Source of the DNA: Phoronis australis
Lineage: Eukaryota > Phoronida > Phoronidae
Reading direction: 5' to 3'
Assembly (NCBI GenBank): GCA_002633005.1
Contig: NMRA01000549.1
Span: forward strand, 141,062-205,061
DNA length: 64,000 nucleotides
The notes beneath the pieces were generated by a model that made no database searches, was not told the origin of the DNA, and saw nothing but the letters and a program-made list of their open reading frames with translations. Below, piece after piece: positions 11,391-23,996 of the stretch. How positions within the stretch are numbered: position 1 is the stretch's first letter; each line of letters opens with the position of its first letter. The position numbers and the translations under genes are program-made.

Positions 11391-12910
11391 ATGAGACTAG
11401 ATCAGCAAGGCATCTTGAAGTGTGTGTGGACAGTCATTTATTTTCTAGTTACCGTAACTCTCATGAGCCAGCTCATTAGATACATAAACAATTCAAATGT
11501 TGATTCAAAATCCCGGCTGCAATTTGTGCATTGGTCACAAATTTATCTTACGTTAGTACGTATTGCTGAGCGTGCCGAAGCCATACAAGTGTTGCTGATA
11601 AGATCAAATGCCTGTTGGGATGCTCTCAGCATTTCGGGCAACCTTCCTTGGTCACTAGTGCGCTATTCGCAAGAATAACTCATTCCAATGTTCTCTCAAA
11701 TAGTTCCGGGCAAATGCAAGACCGTTAAGCAAGTGAGGTATTAGCTCTTGAAAGTGCGGTGCTTCAATACACATGTACATGTACATAACGTAGTTAAAAG
11801 ATTCAATAACGTTTTGAGGATAACCACCATATTGGGCTACTCAGTACAACAAGAACAACCCAAACAAAGACAATCAAAACACCGACAGTCAAAAACCTCA
11901 ATGAAGTAGCCCCAGAACGTGTACCGCTCGTTACACATAATCGTTGCTTAGGAAGTTCAGAAACATTCCCAAACAGATAAACAAATTAAAGAAAGTTCTG
12001 ACCGCCGACCGATGGCTTGCCGGAAAGGTCGACTCAAAAACGTTATTCTCTGACTTGTAAAAAACAGCAACAGCGGCATTACACATTTGTTGTTCGTCGG
12101 AGCACCGAATGGAAGCTACAGGCCTCAACAGTTGTTTTGGTATGTCTAAAATTTGGCAAGCAACGAGTGCTTTGTACCGAAGCCGCGATTTATAACAGGT
12201 AACAATAAAATTGCACAACGTAAACCTGAGTTTTATCGTTCACAAACAAAAACGATTATTGACAACCACGATTTTTTCAGGACAACACTTAATGACAATT
12301 ATCTACTTTGCCAACCTCTTTACAACATCTGCTGTTATATACCAATACGTGTAAACTCGGACAATAAACCGAGGTATAAACTATCATGAGAGTATCTGAA
12401 GACAAAACTCTATCCCCCGTTTCCTCAAGTAATGATAGTTTAAAATACACGTTGAAGGAAACATGTGTGAACACGTCTTTAACAACGAGTCTATTGAAAA
12501 ACGATTCGTAAAACCACCAGGCTGCTCCAAACACGGCAATTATCTAGTATACTGTGCGTTTAATTGGATCTGCGTCAACGACTTGTTGAGATCTCTTATT
12601 CCCTGAGGTTTCAGGAAACGACCTAAGAGAAAATCAAGTAGAAAATAACAGCTAAGATTCCACGCTATTCGACTTTTGAATAAATTAGTCAGAAAGCATG
12701 AAATAGCTTTTAGTTGGCGTCAAGTTATTACTGTCGCCTTCAACGACAATACGGTGCAATAACAGTTTAACACTGATCCAATGGTAATTTAACTTTAAAA
12801 TTACCGTTGATAAATCTATACACGCAAGTTTGTAACAGGCAAAGCTAAAACAGCAAGCAGACCTGATTGGGTGACACAAACACAAGTTATAAACCCAGCT
12901 TCCGTCACAA
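11391..12910. other. No supported gene; several short overlapping frames
   Basis: A 95-codon plus-strand frame (11391-11678) begins MRLDQQGILKCVW and has one hydrophobic stretch near residues 12-28. A 95-codon minus-strand frame lies at 11931-12218. Neither has a recognisable domain, and both sit among overlapping frames of similar length on the other strand. A palindromic ACATGTACATGTACAT run lies near 11770. Confidence 0.35.
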
Positions 12911-13473
12911 AAATAACGTTTTAGACCTCTTGCGGTTACGAAACAGGTCTCAAAATTTGTCTTAAGTGATTCCTCGACTTGGAAGGAACTGACAGTCCGT
13001 TATTACTTGTTACCACGCATGGTCTAAAAGTTGCATTTCGCCCTGTTTAGCTACCTTAAATGAAAATAGGATCCGGTATTTCGCTCTCATAACATCAGTC
13101 ACATAATATCCATTGCGATGATAGGACTCACAACGCGTACACGCGCTTTTTTCGAATTCGCAATTTCATGGCTGACCAACCTCTATAAATTCTTAAACGT
13201 TCTCTTTAATCGCTGGTGGTTTCGTTGTAGTTCTTGTAGAAAACGGAAATAAAATCCTATATCGGTAAGAGAAATTATGAGACCGATTTTCCTGAGAATA
13301 AAAATCCTAATTCGTTTTTGAGCCAGCTAAGCAGTTAGAGCGAAATGCAGCCGGCTTTAAACAATAACAGAATCAGAATTGTAATGTTTTCCAAACATAG
13401 AAACTGCTTTATTTCGGAGTTAGGAGCAAGCAAAGATCACTTTGATGTATTTGTAAGTAGTCTAAATCAAACG
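12911..13473. mobile_element. Family A element, copy 2, interrupted by family B
   Basis: The left end reads AACGTTTTAGACCTCTTGC and the right end GTAGTCTAAATCAAACG. The internal block GGAAGGAACTGACAGTCC..GTTATTACTTG matches the other family A copies, ending in CATGGTCT. There the sequence switches to a family B element (13027-13357), then resumes with AATAACAGAATCAG. This corresponds to the AACAACGGAATG block expected next in family A, so family B inserted into family A. Confidence 0.5.
13027..13357. mobile_element. Family B inverted-repeat element, copy 2, nested in family A
   Basis: The left end AAAGTTGCATTTCGCCCTGTTTAGCT pairs with the right end AGCTAAGCAGTTAGAGCGAAATGCAGCCGGCTTTAA. The subterminal block GAAATAAAATCC..GAGAATAAAAATCCTAATTCG matches copies 1 and 3. 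Confidence 0.6.
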
Positions 13474-13479
13474 TTATTA

Positions 13480-16400
13480 TGGGAGAGCGGTTTTGTACCC
13501 GCTTTAAATGAAACAACATTGGTGTAGCCTTAGCCTGTCAGCATCCACATGTGCAGGTGTGCACTAGACAGGCCCAAATAAACACAATACGACATTTTAG
13601 GTGTGTGTCTGTTACATCGAACTTTTAATCGCTAAGCGCCCACGAAACACCTACCCGCCAGTAATACCATCGACGGCGGTGGGCACCCTATCAAAGGTTT
13701 GCCTCGTACAACACCTGGCAGAAAGCGCGCTTACAGCTGGACCCTAGGTAACAGCGTAACATCGTGCAAAAGGAACTTTTCTAGTAGCAACTATCTTCCG
13801 CTTTCAATTAGTTTCGTCACACCATTCATTGATCAGCCATGTAAAGTACACATGTGTAGCCAACTGAACGCTACATCTCAAACCATATCGATGAACGTTA
13901 ATTTGATATCCTTTTTCTAATTAGTTCTCACCTCTCGACACACCTGCGATATGAAACGGAACAAGATTCCACTCGTGCCAAACAATCACTAGTCCTCCTG
14001 CCTATGGACCGCAAAGCAGGCTGATAGCAAAATAAATGATGGCATGCACGCAGTTTACACACGCACTGTTTGGCTTCTGTTGCGTTGAGATTCGGAAACA
14101 AAATAAACTCAGTACACATCTTTCTGAAACAATTGCAAAATACAGGGAGAGTATAAAGCGCTGAAGGTTTAATTTGTGGTCTAACAGAAAGCACAGGGTG
14201 GTACAGATTTGTGTTTGGCTCATTGTCCCCCCGTAAACGCAACTATTCCAGACATATGTAATACACTTCGAAACCAAAAAATCGATGTTATAAATGTGGT
14301 ATTGTGAACATAACATAGCAGGAGCCCTTGAACAGCCTTCACGATAACATTAAAGGTTAAACGTGTACGAAATAATGTTCAGACGTCCTTTATATTACAA
14401 ACTCAGTCGTTTTTGTATGGGGACACAATTGATTTAGGCCTGGATAGGATACTTGTGAGGTCAATGACAAAAGCTGCAAAATTCACAACGTTTCGTGATT
14501 TTATCAGAAGTCCCAGAATCCCAATTCCCAGGTACCGGGTGTAGAATTAATTGAAACCGAGGCGCTGGCATGAGCTTTTTACTATGTAGAGGAAAATGGC
14601 CGAACGTGGCGACGGTGGAGGTAATCAAAGCCAACATAAAAATGTCAAGAAAGTTACTATTCTGAGTGTATGTGAGAGAACAGGCGAACAGTTGAAAAAC
14701 ATTTGACGAGTAACGGCTCTAGAATAAGGATAAATTTGGGAACAAAATAGAGCGCCGGCCTGTTGTGCGAGATGAATTGAACACTTACAGTTAGTAAGCC
14801 TCGGGTCTTGTTAGACGGCCAGGTGCGTTTTCATTCTTCTTTCTCCTTCCAGAAATAGCTCCAGGTTCATGGTTACTTTTGATTGATTTTAAGCGTAAAA
14901 CCTAGAATAACTTTCTAAAAACTTATAATATTTTCAGAGTTTGACTAATTAACCAATTGATTTCCTCACCGAGCCTGTATGTCAAAAAATCGAATGATCA
15001 CGACCAAGTGCAAATTCGCTTTCCCGGTAACGTGCTAATATACATGTAACTGGTAACCTTCCCAGGTTTTTGGGTGGCGGTGACTCTTACCAGAGTACTG
15101 TGGTTTGGGTACCATGCCTGAACTCTAAGATTACACACGGTGCGTAAAGGTTTTTATGCTGGAGCAGGTCCATGGCAACAGAAAAGGAAATTCAAGTAAA
15201 AGAATTCGAAATATTTCTGATGAAAAACTCCGAACAATTGTTGCAGTGTTGTCTGAGATAATATCTTTTCATATACGGTTGTACTGCTTCCGTGTAGTTG
15301 TTGGAACCGAGTTTGTCGAATGATGCGGTATATTTAGCCAAATATCTTGAAAACCATAGATTTTAACTCAGTAAAAGTATACAGTTTCAGGCTGAAAGTG
15401 GAAAGCCTGAAGAATTTCATGTTTGACTTTGTATCATTCAATCTGTCATTAATTGGGTCACGTGACCATTTTATTGAAATTCGGCAAAAGCGAAAAGTGC
15501 ACCCATGACAAAACAACGGTATCAATGACATGGTCAAATTATTTTTTAAAATTATGACTTAGTTTTCGTTTTACGCAGTCGTCGACTTTTGTTTTTCTCA
15601 TAAAAATCATAAACTTACGATAGTCCCTCATCCAAAAGTTGAATATTTTAAAAACAAATCCTGATAGGGTTCTGAAAAATAGTGCATAAAGCATGGTATC
15701 TGAAAAATCCATGTAAATTTGATCCCTCATTTACGAAGTTTGTCAACTGTGGACTTTTTAGGGTCTTACGTAACGTTATTTTTTACTTGGAAACTAATCA
15801 CACTCTTTGATCCAGATACGAACACTCCCAAAGTCAAGTGTCTTGCATTCTCTAACAATAATTGCGAATCATTTTTTCGGGTCTCCGAAAAAACTAGAAA
15901 CAATTGCCAATCAAATGCTAATGACTTGAATTTGAACTCTATTTTACACATGTGTATACTAGCGTTCATTCATGTTTTTCGATAACAGACTGTTTGTTAT
16001 CCAGGTTGCGGTGTTGAACAATTTTAAAACTAATGCGAAGAACAGGGAGACTTCCAGTGACTGAGTCAACACAGAAAAGACGAATGAATGAAGGCATACA
16101 AGAGTAATGACATCACAGGCGATGATGGAAGCGTGGAATACTCTGTGGTCATTATTGCCGGAGAATGGGGACGTGACTATGAAAACCAACAATAAAATAT
16201 TTCATATTGGATCGGTAAGGAAGTGTAGCAATAGCTGACTTTCGAAATAGCCGCGCCATATCGAAACTCTTTTACCCGCCAGGTGCCGATCAGGTCTTTG
16301 GTGCCACCAACAGATCCCATGTAATGTGGACGGGAGGTTGGAGGTTTCAACCTACTGGTACAAACAGCGTTTTAACACCTTTCCTGATATTATAATACCG

Positions 16401-19280
16401 GTAAATTTCCACTGCTGTTCGGTGGAATACTTTTAAGTCTCACAGAAAAAGGCAAACATTTTGAAATATCAATAAATGAACATGTCCCATATCTTTGTCA
16501 CTGTGAAGAAAGGAATTATCCCCAATAAAGCCAGTGACTGCGGCTGATAAAGCAGAAGCATCTCCATCTCAGCCGGTGTCAAAAGGCTAAAATATGTCAG
16601 TGAACTTAAACTAATCAAACAATGGGAGGCGCTGACAGTGGAATGTATTCCTTTGCTTTTAAGTTAATGAACCACCATGAAGTAATTGAATTTCTGTACA
16701 CTGAATCTCAGTGCGTCGGGATCAATCTGAAGTCACATTCATGCTATCATTTCTCTAGAGAGCGCCAATATGAAAAGTCCCCTTATGAAACATTGAGTTA
16801 TTCATATTTCTCAAAGAATCCGATCGATCGTCGAGGTTAACAACATTTCAGTTTCCGCTTCCTCTAGCTTGGCATTTCTGGGGTCCTCATCCATTCCCAT
16901 CCCAGAGCCCTTGTATATCATCCATTCCCACCCCAGGGCCAATTGCTCAACTATAACTTGTGCACCGTGATCGTTGTATGCATGCACAACATGCGATCAT
17001 CAGTGGAATGTACAATTATAAGTTCTTGGGAAAGTAGGACTTTTATCTCTTCACGAGTTAGATGTAAGACTCAACATACAGCAAGTTCGTAAAATTCTGG
17101 AAAATATAAGTTACGTAATTAAGAGTTATTAGCCTCAAGACCACCCATTTTAGTAAAGGTTAATTTTGTCAATCAAAAATACACGTGTCTGTTGAAAATC
17201 TCCAAAAATGTGTAAACTTTATCAACTCTTTCCTTTAGTGGGATGCCGACGGAGGGCGGGTGTCGACAAGGGGCGGGTGCCGATGGATGCGAGGTGCCGA
17301 CTGTTGGTGGCAGTATTCGAGGAATTTAGATTTTTTGCTGGTTGCAAGGGGCCTACAGCTGTATTAAGTTCCCAAAATGCAAAACTGTCATTGTGCTCAA
17401 GCGCTTGGTTGATTAGCTTCGCTGGTCAATAGAAGTTAATCATTCACTCATGCGATATCATGATGGCATCTTGCTGAGAGGGTTTCGTTTTGAACAGCAC
17501 ATTGAAACTCCTTTAACCCCTTTAATTCAAACTGTGAAAATAAGACAACTGAATGAACTAGACCAATCGGCATGTCTCGCTGAGCATATTCCACTGTTTG
17601 CGAGTAAACTATGACGTGAGCTAAGTTTCACTTGAGGCAGACAGCTGAGCTCGTTCCTCTCCCTCTGCGCGACCCTTAGCATGATTTTAAAGGGGTGCGC
17701 ATTAGCTGGTCACCTTCTTGGTCGACAAAGTTAAACGCTCAGCCAGGTGAATGAGCTGATATGACTGAAGTACAAGCGAGTTTGATGACGTTGGCGCTAA
17801 TTGATGACGCTGACACCGACACTCTTTGCTTAGACATCATTTATTTTCATCGAAGATACGCAATTAAATTTAATAGATCGCCGTCCATTGATCAACATCA
17901 GCCATTTTATCTGACCAGTATGATCGCGTTGACGATGAATAATGGCGAGATGATTGCGATAATGACACTTACAAAAAGTTGGTGGTAATACCGGATACAT
18001 GGTTCGTTATCTGGCTTCTGTTGTGGTGCGTATAACTTACAACGAGACACGTGACCGGGTTAACACTGCAACGAGTCAGTCCACTATTTGACCTTATGTT
18101 TTGTTTACAGTTTGATCGAATAGTTTTTAATTAACACCGACGAAAGTAAAGCTTCTGTTGTCGGTAAGAAATGTTGTCATGGCATCCCTGCAGCTAAGTC
18201 TGCAATTTTACGTGGAAATTTTCTGATCCATTCTGTCACGTACAACGTGTTGTACTCCAGCACGGGATCTGATCCCAACCAAAAAAAAACATTGCAACGA
18301 GCAAATCTCTACTTGGATCCACCCACAGCGTCAGGTCGACAATGGCCTGTCCGCTGACATTCGATGGCTGACGAGTGGGAAAATTGACGACATTAGCGCA
18401 TGCGACTCACCACCGAGATCAAAAATACCTTATACATAACTCCATTGAAGTTACAAATATCGGTGCTTCACCCGAATACAGCCCTCAGCCAACAGCGTTC
18501 TCAAACGCAACTATCAGCAAAGATTTGACTTACCCTGATCCTTCGCTTGCCAGCACCAATTTTATCATCAACTAAAACACTTGAAAATTGCACTGACAGT
18601 AATTACATTGTCAGTCACCATTTCTAAAACCTCTGATGAATACTTTACATGTTTCTTATAAATCTCTTCCGTTTGACGACACGTTAAGACATGAGAACGG
18701 TAATAATCTCAGCATAAGTACCCAAGTTCAGTGGGAATGTTTTGAAATTAGCAATAACCAAACGTATGCGGACGGAATGTAACTTTTGTTCGTAGCAATT
18801 TTAATTGGATTAAAACACAGACGCTTAATAATTAACAATTCTCAGCTAATTATCCGCGTTCTTGATCCATACACGTATTCATAATTGTTGTTCTTGACTT
18901 GTGAATTGTTAAAAATCTCACACGATACGTCATCTTTGTATTCATTAGAGGAGGACATTTGTCTTTAGGGTCCGTTTAAATAGTCATTAACTCCGTGCAT
19001 CACTATCAATTCCAGCGAGTGAGCAATCTGACGTTATCACGGCTTACAGCTGGCCATCACGTGGTCGTACAGAAAAGAGCCCTTAGATGTGGCGATGCAG
19101 TAACTCGTAAACAAGACATCGAAATGATTGTCACGAAACTGACTTGATTGTTTATCTAGCGAGAATTCGTTTGTTCCACCAAAGTTCAAAGTAAGAGGCG
19201 ATGTCATATTCTTTCAACTGATAATAGAATGTCAAAGACACGACAATTAAAGTGACTGTAAACCGTTGCATTTCCGTACA
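13480..19280. other. Long stretch without a supported gene
   Basis: About 5.8 kb with many short overlapping frames (at most 104 codons, 13928-14316 minus) and no recognisable domain. Near 16880-16945 a motif CATCCATTCCCA(T/C)CCCAG occurs twice about 40 bp apart. Nothing else was identified; unrecognised small exons could be hidden here. Confidence 0.4.
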
Positions 19281-19289
19281 GGAAGTGAA

Positions 19290-19797
19290 CTTTTGGATTA
19301 GACCATTACCGCCATATTAGTCTCGGATCGAGTCCTTACTCGGATGACAAGTGATTTCTGGGTTTGCGAAGAACTGACAGTTCGTTGTCGTTCCTTGAGA
19401 CCATGCATAATATGACACGCAATGACGTCATGCCAACTTGTAAAACATGGTCTCAAGCAACAACGGAATGCTTGAGACCAGCAAGGTGTTCAGTAACGCT
19501 GGGACCTCGCTAAGAAAAGCAAGAATTCGCGAGATTACGTGAGATATTGTCGTGTTTTTCTTTAAATGAGATCACGTGACTTTGACTACATTTTAGCTAG
19601 GTCCAAGAGTAGGTCGTAGGGTTACTGAACGCACGCCAGGTTCTACAATTAAGCTGGCTTGTCACGGCGTGTCATTTTATTCATGGTCTTAAAGGAAAAT
19701 AAGCTGACAGTTCTGTCGAAGTCCTCAAATCAATTTCAAATTGACTAAAGAACAATTTGAGATCAACTTCATAATTATAGGTGGTCTAAACCAAAAG
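19290..19797. mobile_element. Family A element, copy 3, interrupted by family E MITE
   Basis: The left end CTTTTGGATTAGACCATTACC pairs with the right end GGTGGTCTAAACCAAAAG. The inner block AGAACTGACAGTTCGTTGTCG..TTGAGACCATG is followed by a nearby inverted copy (CATGGTCTCAAGCAACAACGG). At 19483-19634 a family E MITE interrupts it. Then TGGCTTGTCACGGCGTGTCATTTTATTCATGGTCT continues, a block also seen at 44480-44500 in copy 5. Confidence 0.5.
19483..19634. mobile_element. Family E MITE (about 150 bp)
   Basis: The termini are inverted repeats: GTTCAGTAACGCTGGGACCT on the left and AGGTCGTAGGGTTACTGAACGC on the right. The interior (GCGAGATTACGTGAGATATTG..ATCACGTGAC..TTAGCTAGGTCC) matches 59000-59085 inside the larger family E element. 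No coding capacity. Confidence 0.65.
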
Positions 19798-19851
19798 GCG
19801 GTTTTGTGGTGGAAGGCGGTTGTACAAACACTTTAAAAAGACCCGGACAAG

Positions 19852-20006
19852 CAGTGCTGTAGTGGTAAAATTAGAGGTACGTAGGCGTCCAAAGCCCATC
19901 GTATCACCTTGAGCACTGAACGTAACTTATGGTGCGTAGGCGCTACGTTCAAATGCCAAAAGGTGGTTGTCTGCGCCTACGTGCGCCTACGCCCCCTACA
20001 GCACTG
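19852..20006. mobile_element. hAT-like MITE (155 bp)
   Basis: Perfect 11-bp TIRs CAGTGCTGTAG / CTACAGCACTG start with the CAG typical of hAT elements. The 8 bases outside are CGGACAAG (left) and TGTACAAG (right), a 6/8 match consistent with an aged 8-bp hAT target duplication. The interior holds several inverted and direct copies of GTAGGCGC-type motifs and could fold into a hairpin. No frame is encoded inside it. Confidence 0.65.
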
Positions 20007-20014
20007 TGTACAAG

Positions 20015-20752
20015 ATGAAACAAGATGGGAGCGGAGTTGAGAGTATCGAAGCTATGCTTTCTTATGATATTGCAGCAGAGAATAAACCCAGTAATTTCGC
20101 TACTGGTGATTCCTTTAGGAATATGCTAATTATCTTAATGACAACACTGTCTAACGACTTTAACTTGATGACTTAACAAACCTGTGTGCATACGAACTTG
20201 GTCATTTTTCCGAAACACAGCTGAGAGAGTCTGTGGGCAAAATGCGAAGTTTAACCGATACCCGCATCCAGCCATCAACCCAGTCGCAATCCGTTCAGCT
20301 CGACACAGTTGGCACAACCTGATACCAAACAAACTCGGCTTCACACTGAGTGATTTCACGGTTCACGTGCATGAAGACGAATGCCTTCTAAATCTATATC
20401 TGACTTTGCAACTAGGTTTCTAAAACGGTCAGTGCACTCCGGCCTACCAAAATCCGTCAATGTCTGACACACGAGTTTGCGGGTTTTATGAATTGATGGA
20501 AATCGAAAGTTGCTGGCCAAACCATAGGTCTTACTTGGTGTGGTGGTCAACGTGTTGCTATTTCAAGTCATGAGCAATTACGTTGCAATGCAGTTGCCTA
20601 TATCATTTACTACAATTACTTCGACCAGTTATCGAATTAAAGCAACCTCTGTTGCTCAGAACCACGATCCATCATTTAATGAAATTCACAACTGAAACAC
20701 TCTCCGACGGAAAGACAAGGTCTGTTTGAAGTTCAAATCAGCCGAGCAATGA
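20015..20752. other. No gene seen
   Basis: Frames of 64-79 codons overlap on both strands without recognisable domains. Confidence 0.4.
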
Positions 20753-23354
20753 CAGGGATATACCCAGATTCCAAAACCTTGCTCGCCAGCAGGGTGAGTG
20801 AGCCAGAAAATCTACTCGGCCAACCCGAAATTCAGTCGCCCGGCCGTTTCCGTCTGTCACCACAAACTTGCTGCCAGGGTCAATAAAAATCATCGTTTCG
20901 TGCGTTGATGTCACCATCTATTAGGGCTACCGTATTCGCCCAGGGTGATTAGAAAAATTCGTTTCAGAAGGGGGCCGCTTGTTATAGCCTAAGGCGGTTG
21001 AAACCCGGTCCCCGACCGTCGGGTGAAATCAAATTTACGAGCTGTGACATATCTGTAACCAGTATGACAGACTTTCTACAAAACTGTGGTGCATAATTGA
21101 TATCAAACTTTGTTGTTAAATTACGGTCTTTTTTAAATGTGCTGAAATCCCATGGCGAAAACTTGCCGGCTGATGTGTCGCTGCCTCGCGATCGTCGATA
21201 GCGCAACTTGAATTCTTGAGTAAAAATACAGTTTCGACTCAACAAATTACCTGAAATCCTCCTTAAAGGAGAATGCCACCCAAAAAACAACCTATTTTGT
21301 ATCAATTTAGACCGAGTACTTCCACTCGATAACAGCAAGTACGGTTCTTTTACCTGACACAAGATGGCAGACGCAGGTGTTGAAATTAACCAATGACGTC
21401 AGAGGTTCGAACGCAGTCTGTTCAGCAGTTCGTAACACGCTTACTGGTGCCAGCTTATCGGTTGAATTCATCGTTTTACACCAAAAATTCAACAAACTTC
21501 GATGTTAAACCCTTACAAATACATCGAGTTATTGAACAATTGTGTTGTTTTATTTCGCTGTTACGGATTTATGTGTATTGAAACGTACCGTAGCCTACAA
21601 AGTTCGGTAGGCCAATTTACCAAGGTCGGTCGGGGTAGTTTTGGGCCCTGTTCGGTGATAAAATCGAATAATTCGTCCGTGAAATACAAACAGGGGAACA
21701 TAGCTGTGTTTTGTAATTTTAGCCTTGTTATTCCGGCCAGTGGCTCGGAAACGGATCAGGCCCGTCACGGCCGACCTGAAGACATCACGAACATAAACCA
21801 GTCAAAGCTAGAAACTAAACTTGCAGTCACGAAAAGACTATACTAGTGAGCCAAAGAAATAATGTGCACGTGATTATTTTGGTGAATTAGACGCAAAACT
21901 GCAAATCTACTTACTAGCTCGTCGGGGGCCGCGAACTCAGGTTACCCTTCCACTGCAAAACCGTCAGGGCAAAAGTTGCACAGTAACAATGATTCGAATA
22001 ATGTATATGAATATCTAAATAGGACCATAGGATGTACAATCGAGATATTGTTTCACAACAGCTTTCTGTCAGCAAACACTGAATTAGCTTTTTCTCACAC
22101 GGCCAACATGTGGAGAATTTCTATCTTACACTGGTAACCGCTCTGATTCCCTAAGCTCCATACAACTTTTGCGATGCCTATTCAGCACGCCCTTTGTATT
22201 GATGTAGATCTGAGCTAATGAAGCGGAAAGGTAATTGCTAGCATTACTGTCTCGACAATGGTTGTTCTTAGTACCCCCAATTTGGTTTTCTCTGACATTT
22301 GCAGAGTTATAGCCTGCAACTCTGCAGAGTAGTTTTAACTTGGTACATTATAAATATTACAAACTGACTAAAAAGGTTAACTTATGTTTATCTTCACAAA
22401 GGGCCACTTCTCAAAAGAACGATAAGTTTCGTATTGGTTTTATTTATTTAATTTTTAAGGCTTCTGCCCTCTTACCGGGAACGGGTTAATAACTTTTTAT
22501 CTAAGTTTTAAACTTGAAGTACCAAAACTGGTAGATTTTGATCGCCAGCTAAACTTAATTAGTTAAGTTCATTGTCAGCCCATCCCTAAACTTACCACAC
22601 TACAGGTACACTAAACATTTCAAGTGTCATTAAAGTTTTATCTTTATTAGAAATCAAATCATAAATTATATACAAAAGTGCAAATATGGTGATAACCAAA
22701 CTGAAGATTTGGAATCTCTAGACAATTTCGGTAGCACTGACTATATAACTATTATAGCTCTTTGTCAGTAATAAAATATGAAAAGTGGGCACAACAACTG
22801 TCTCCTGGTCAAAAATCTGGTTAAGAGAGATTGAAAGAATATTAAAAAATGAATCCATGTGATATTGTTAACTCTGATCAGCGTTTGTATATCCACCGAG
22901 TATATCAATACGCGCGGTAGTTTATCTTCAATCATACCAAATCGTTGTAGCTTTTAGATTATTAGTTCATCGATTTTTAAAAATCGAAAACCATAGTTGG
23001 TTGTTTTTTTTTCAGCTGAATACCGCCGTGATGTTCGTTTATAACGAAAATTAGTGCTGAATGCATTTTGAAAATTCGCCATTATGAACAGTCAGAGATG
23101 TTTAATACAGTTTATGGTCGGATAATTACATTTAAATGGGTCTTGCTCGCATCGGGCAATGCGGTCATCACAGTTGTACCTGATTCCGGCGCCGCGCTCT
23201 CTTAGATCCTGGTACACATCGCTCAGAAGGACGAGCGGTGAAATTTCCCTCACATCTTTAGAAATGCGTGACTTAATTCCATATATGCGTATTATTCACG
23301 GTATGAAGGTGCCCGCTAATTAGTTTATTGCTTTTTTGTTTCAGTTTTATATAA

Positions 23355-23996
23355 GCATTGCTTAGGGTGAGAATAATTCATTTTGAAACAGCGCACAATA
23401 ACAAAACGTCAACCGTTGCAACTCACAATCGCGACTTAGACGAGTGCTCATCCGACGAAGACTTCACAGGTCGATCGTTAGGTTTCACAAGCTATCAGTT
23501 CGAACCGGAATTCACTGATCAAGAAATACAAGAGAGGCGCCGTGAACGTGCACAGACAACGGAACATATGGATAGTTCCGAAAACCGTTTAAATGATTTG
23601 TCATGTTGTCAGTGTGCTAACTGCACGATAATGGAAACAACTGACGCTTGCGTTTGCTGCCACGAAATTCCGCAAGTGAAACGCCTTCTTGGAGAAGCGT
23701 TGATGTGTCTCACGGACCATCCTGATTTTGCACCGCATCTAAACACAAGTCTGCTTACGACATTTTTGGGACTGGGAAAAGGAACTGGCGAAAATATCCT
23801 ACACCCAGAGGTCCAAACAGAAGCCTGGCGACCGAGTAAGTCATCAAACAGGTTATATAAAACGTTATGTTCTCATGCCTTGGATCAGTTTCCATGGCCA
23901 GCTACAATTCTCCATAATCAAAAACTGAGCAACAACCGAAACGCGTTGTTTTGTCTCCTGCCTACCGAACCCAAACACACTAGGCACAACATCTGA
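23355..23996 (+). CDS. P2X7 ballast-domain-like cysteine-rich frame (exon or decayed gene)
   Basis: This 213-codon frame has no ATG at its start. The first in-frame ATG is at 23568, so it may be an internal exon. Numbering from 23358, YQFEP lies at residues 46-50, an E/R-rich helix-like stretch at 53-67, then CCQCANC at 83-89, CVCCHEIP at 98-105 and CLTDHPDF at 117-124. This order of zinc-ligand cysteines (CxCxxC, CC, C before a conserved HP) is that of the zinc-binding ballast domain at the P2X7 receptor C-terminus. That domain also occurs in invertebrate proteins that are not ion channels. No receptor transmembrane part is present. The second half of the domain is missing after about residue 137. 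A GTAAGT at 23830 could be a splice donor, with the frame beyond it intronic. It lies inside the TTAA-flanked transposon and converges with the THAP frame. Its function here is unknown. Confidence 0.65.
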   Translation, partial: ALLRVRIIHFETAHNNKTSTVATHNRDLDECSSDEDFTGRSLGFTSYQFEPEFTDQEIQERRRERAQTTEHMDSSENRLNDLSCCQCANCTIMETTDACVCCHEIPQVKRLLGEALMCLTDHPDFAPHLNTSLLTTFLGLGKGTGENILHPEVQTEAWRPSKSSNRLYKTLCSHALDQFPWPATILHNQKLSNNRNALFCLLPTEPKHTRHNI

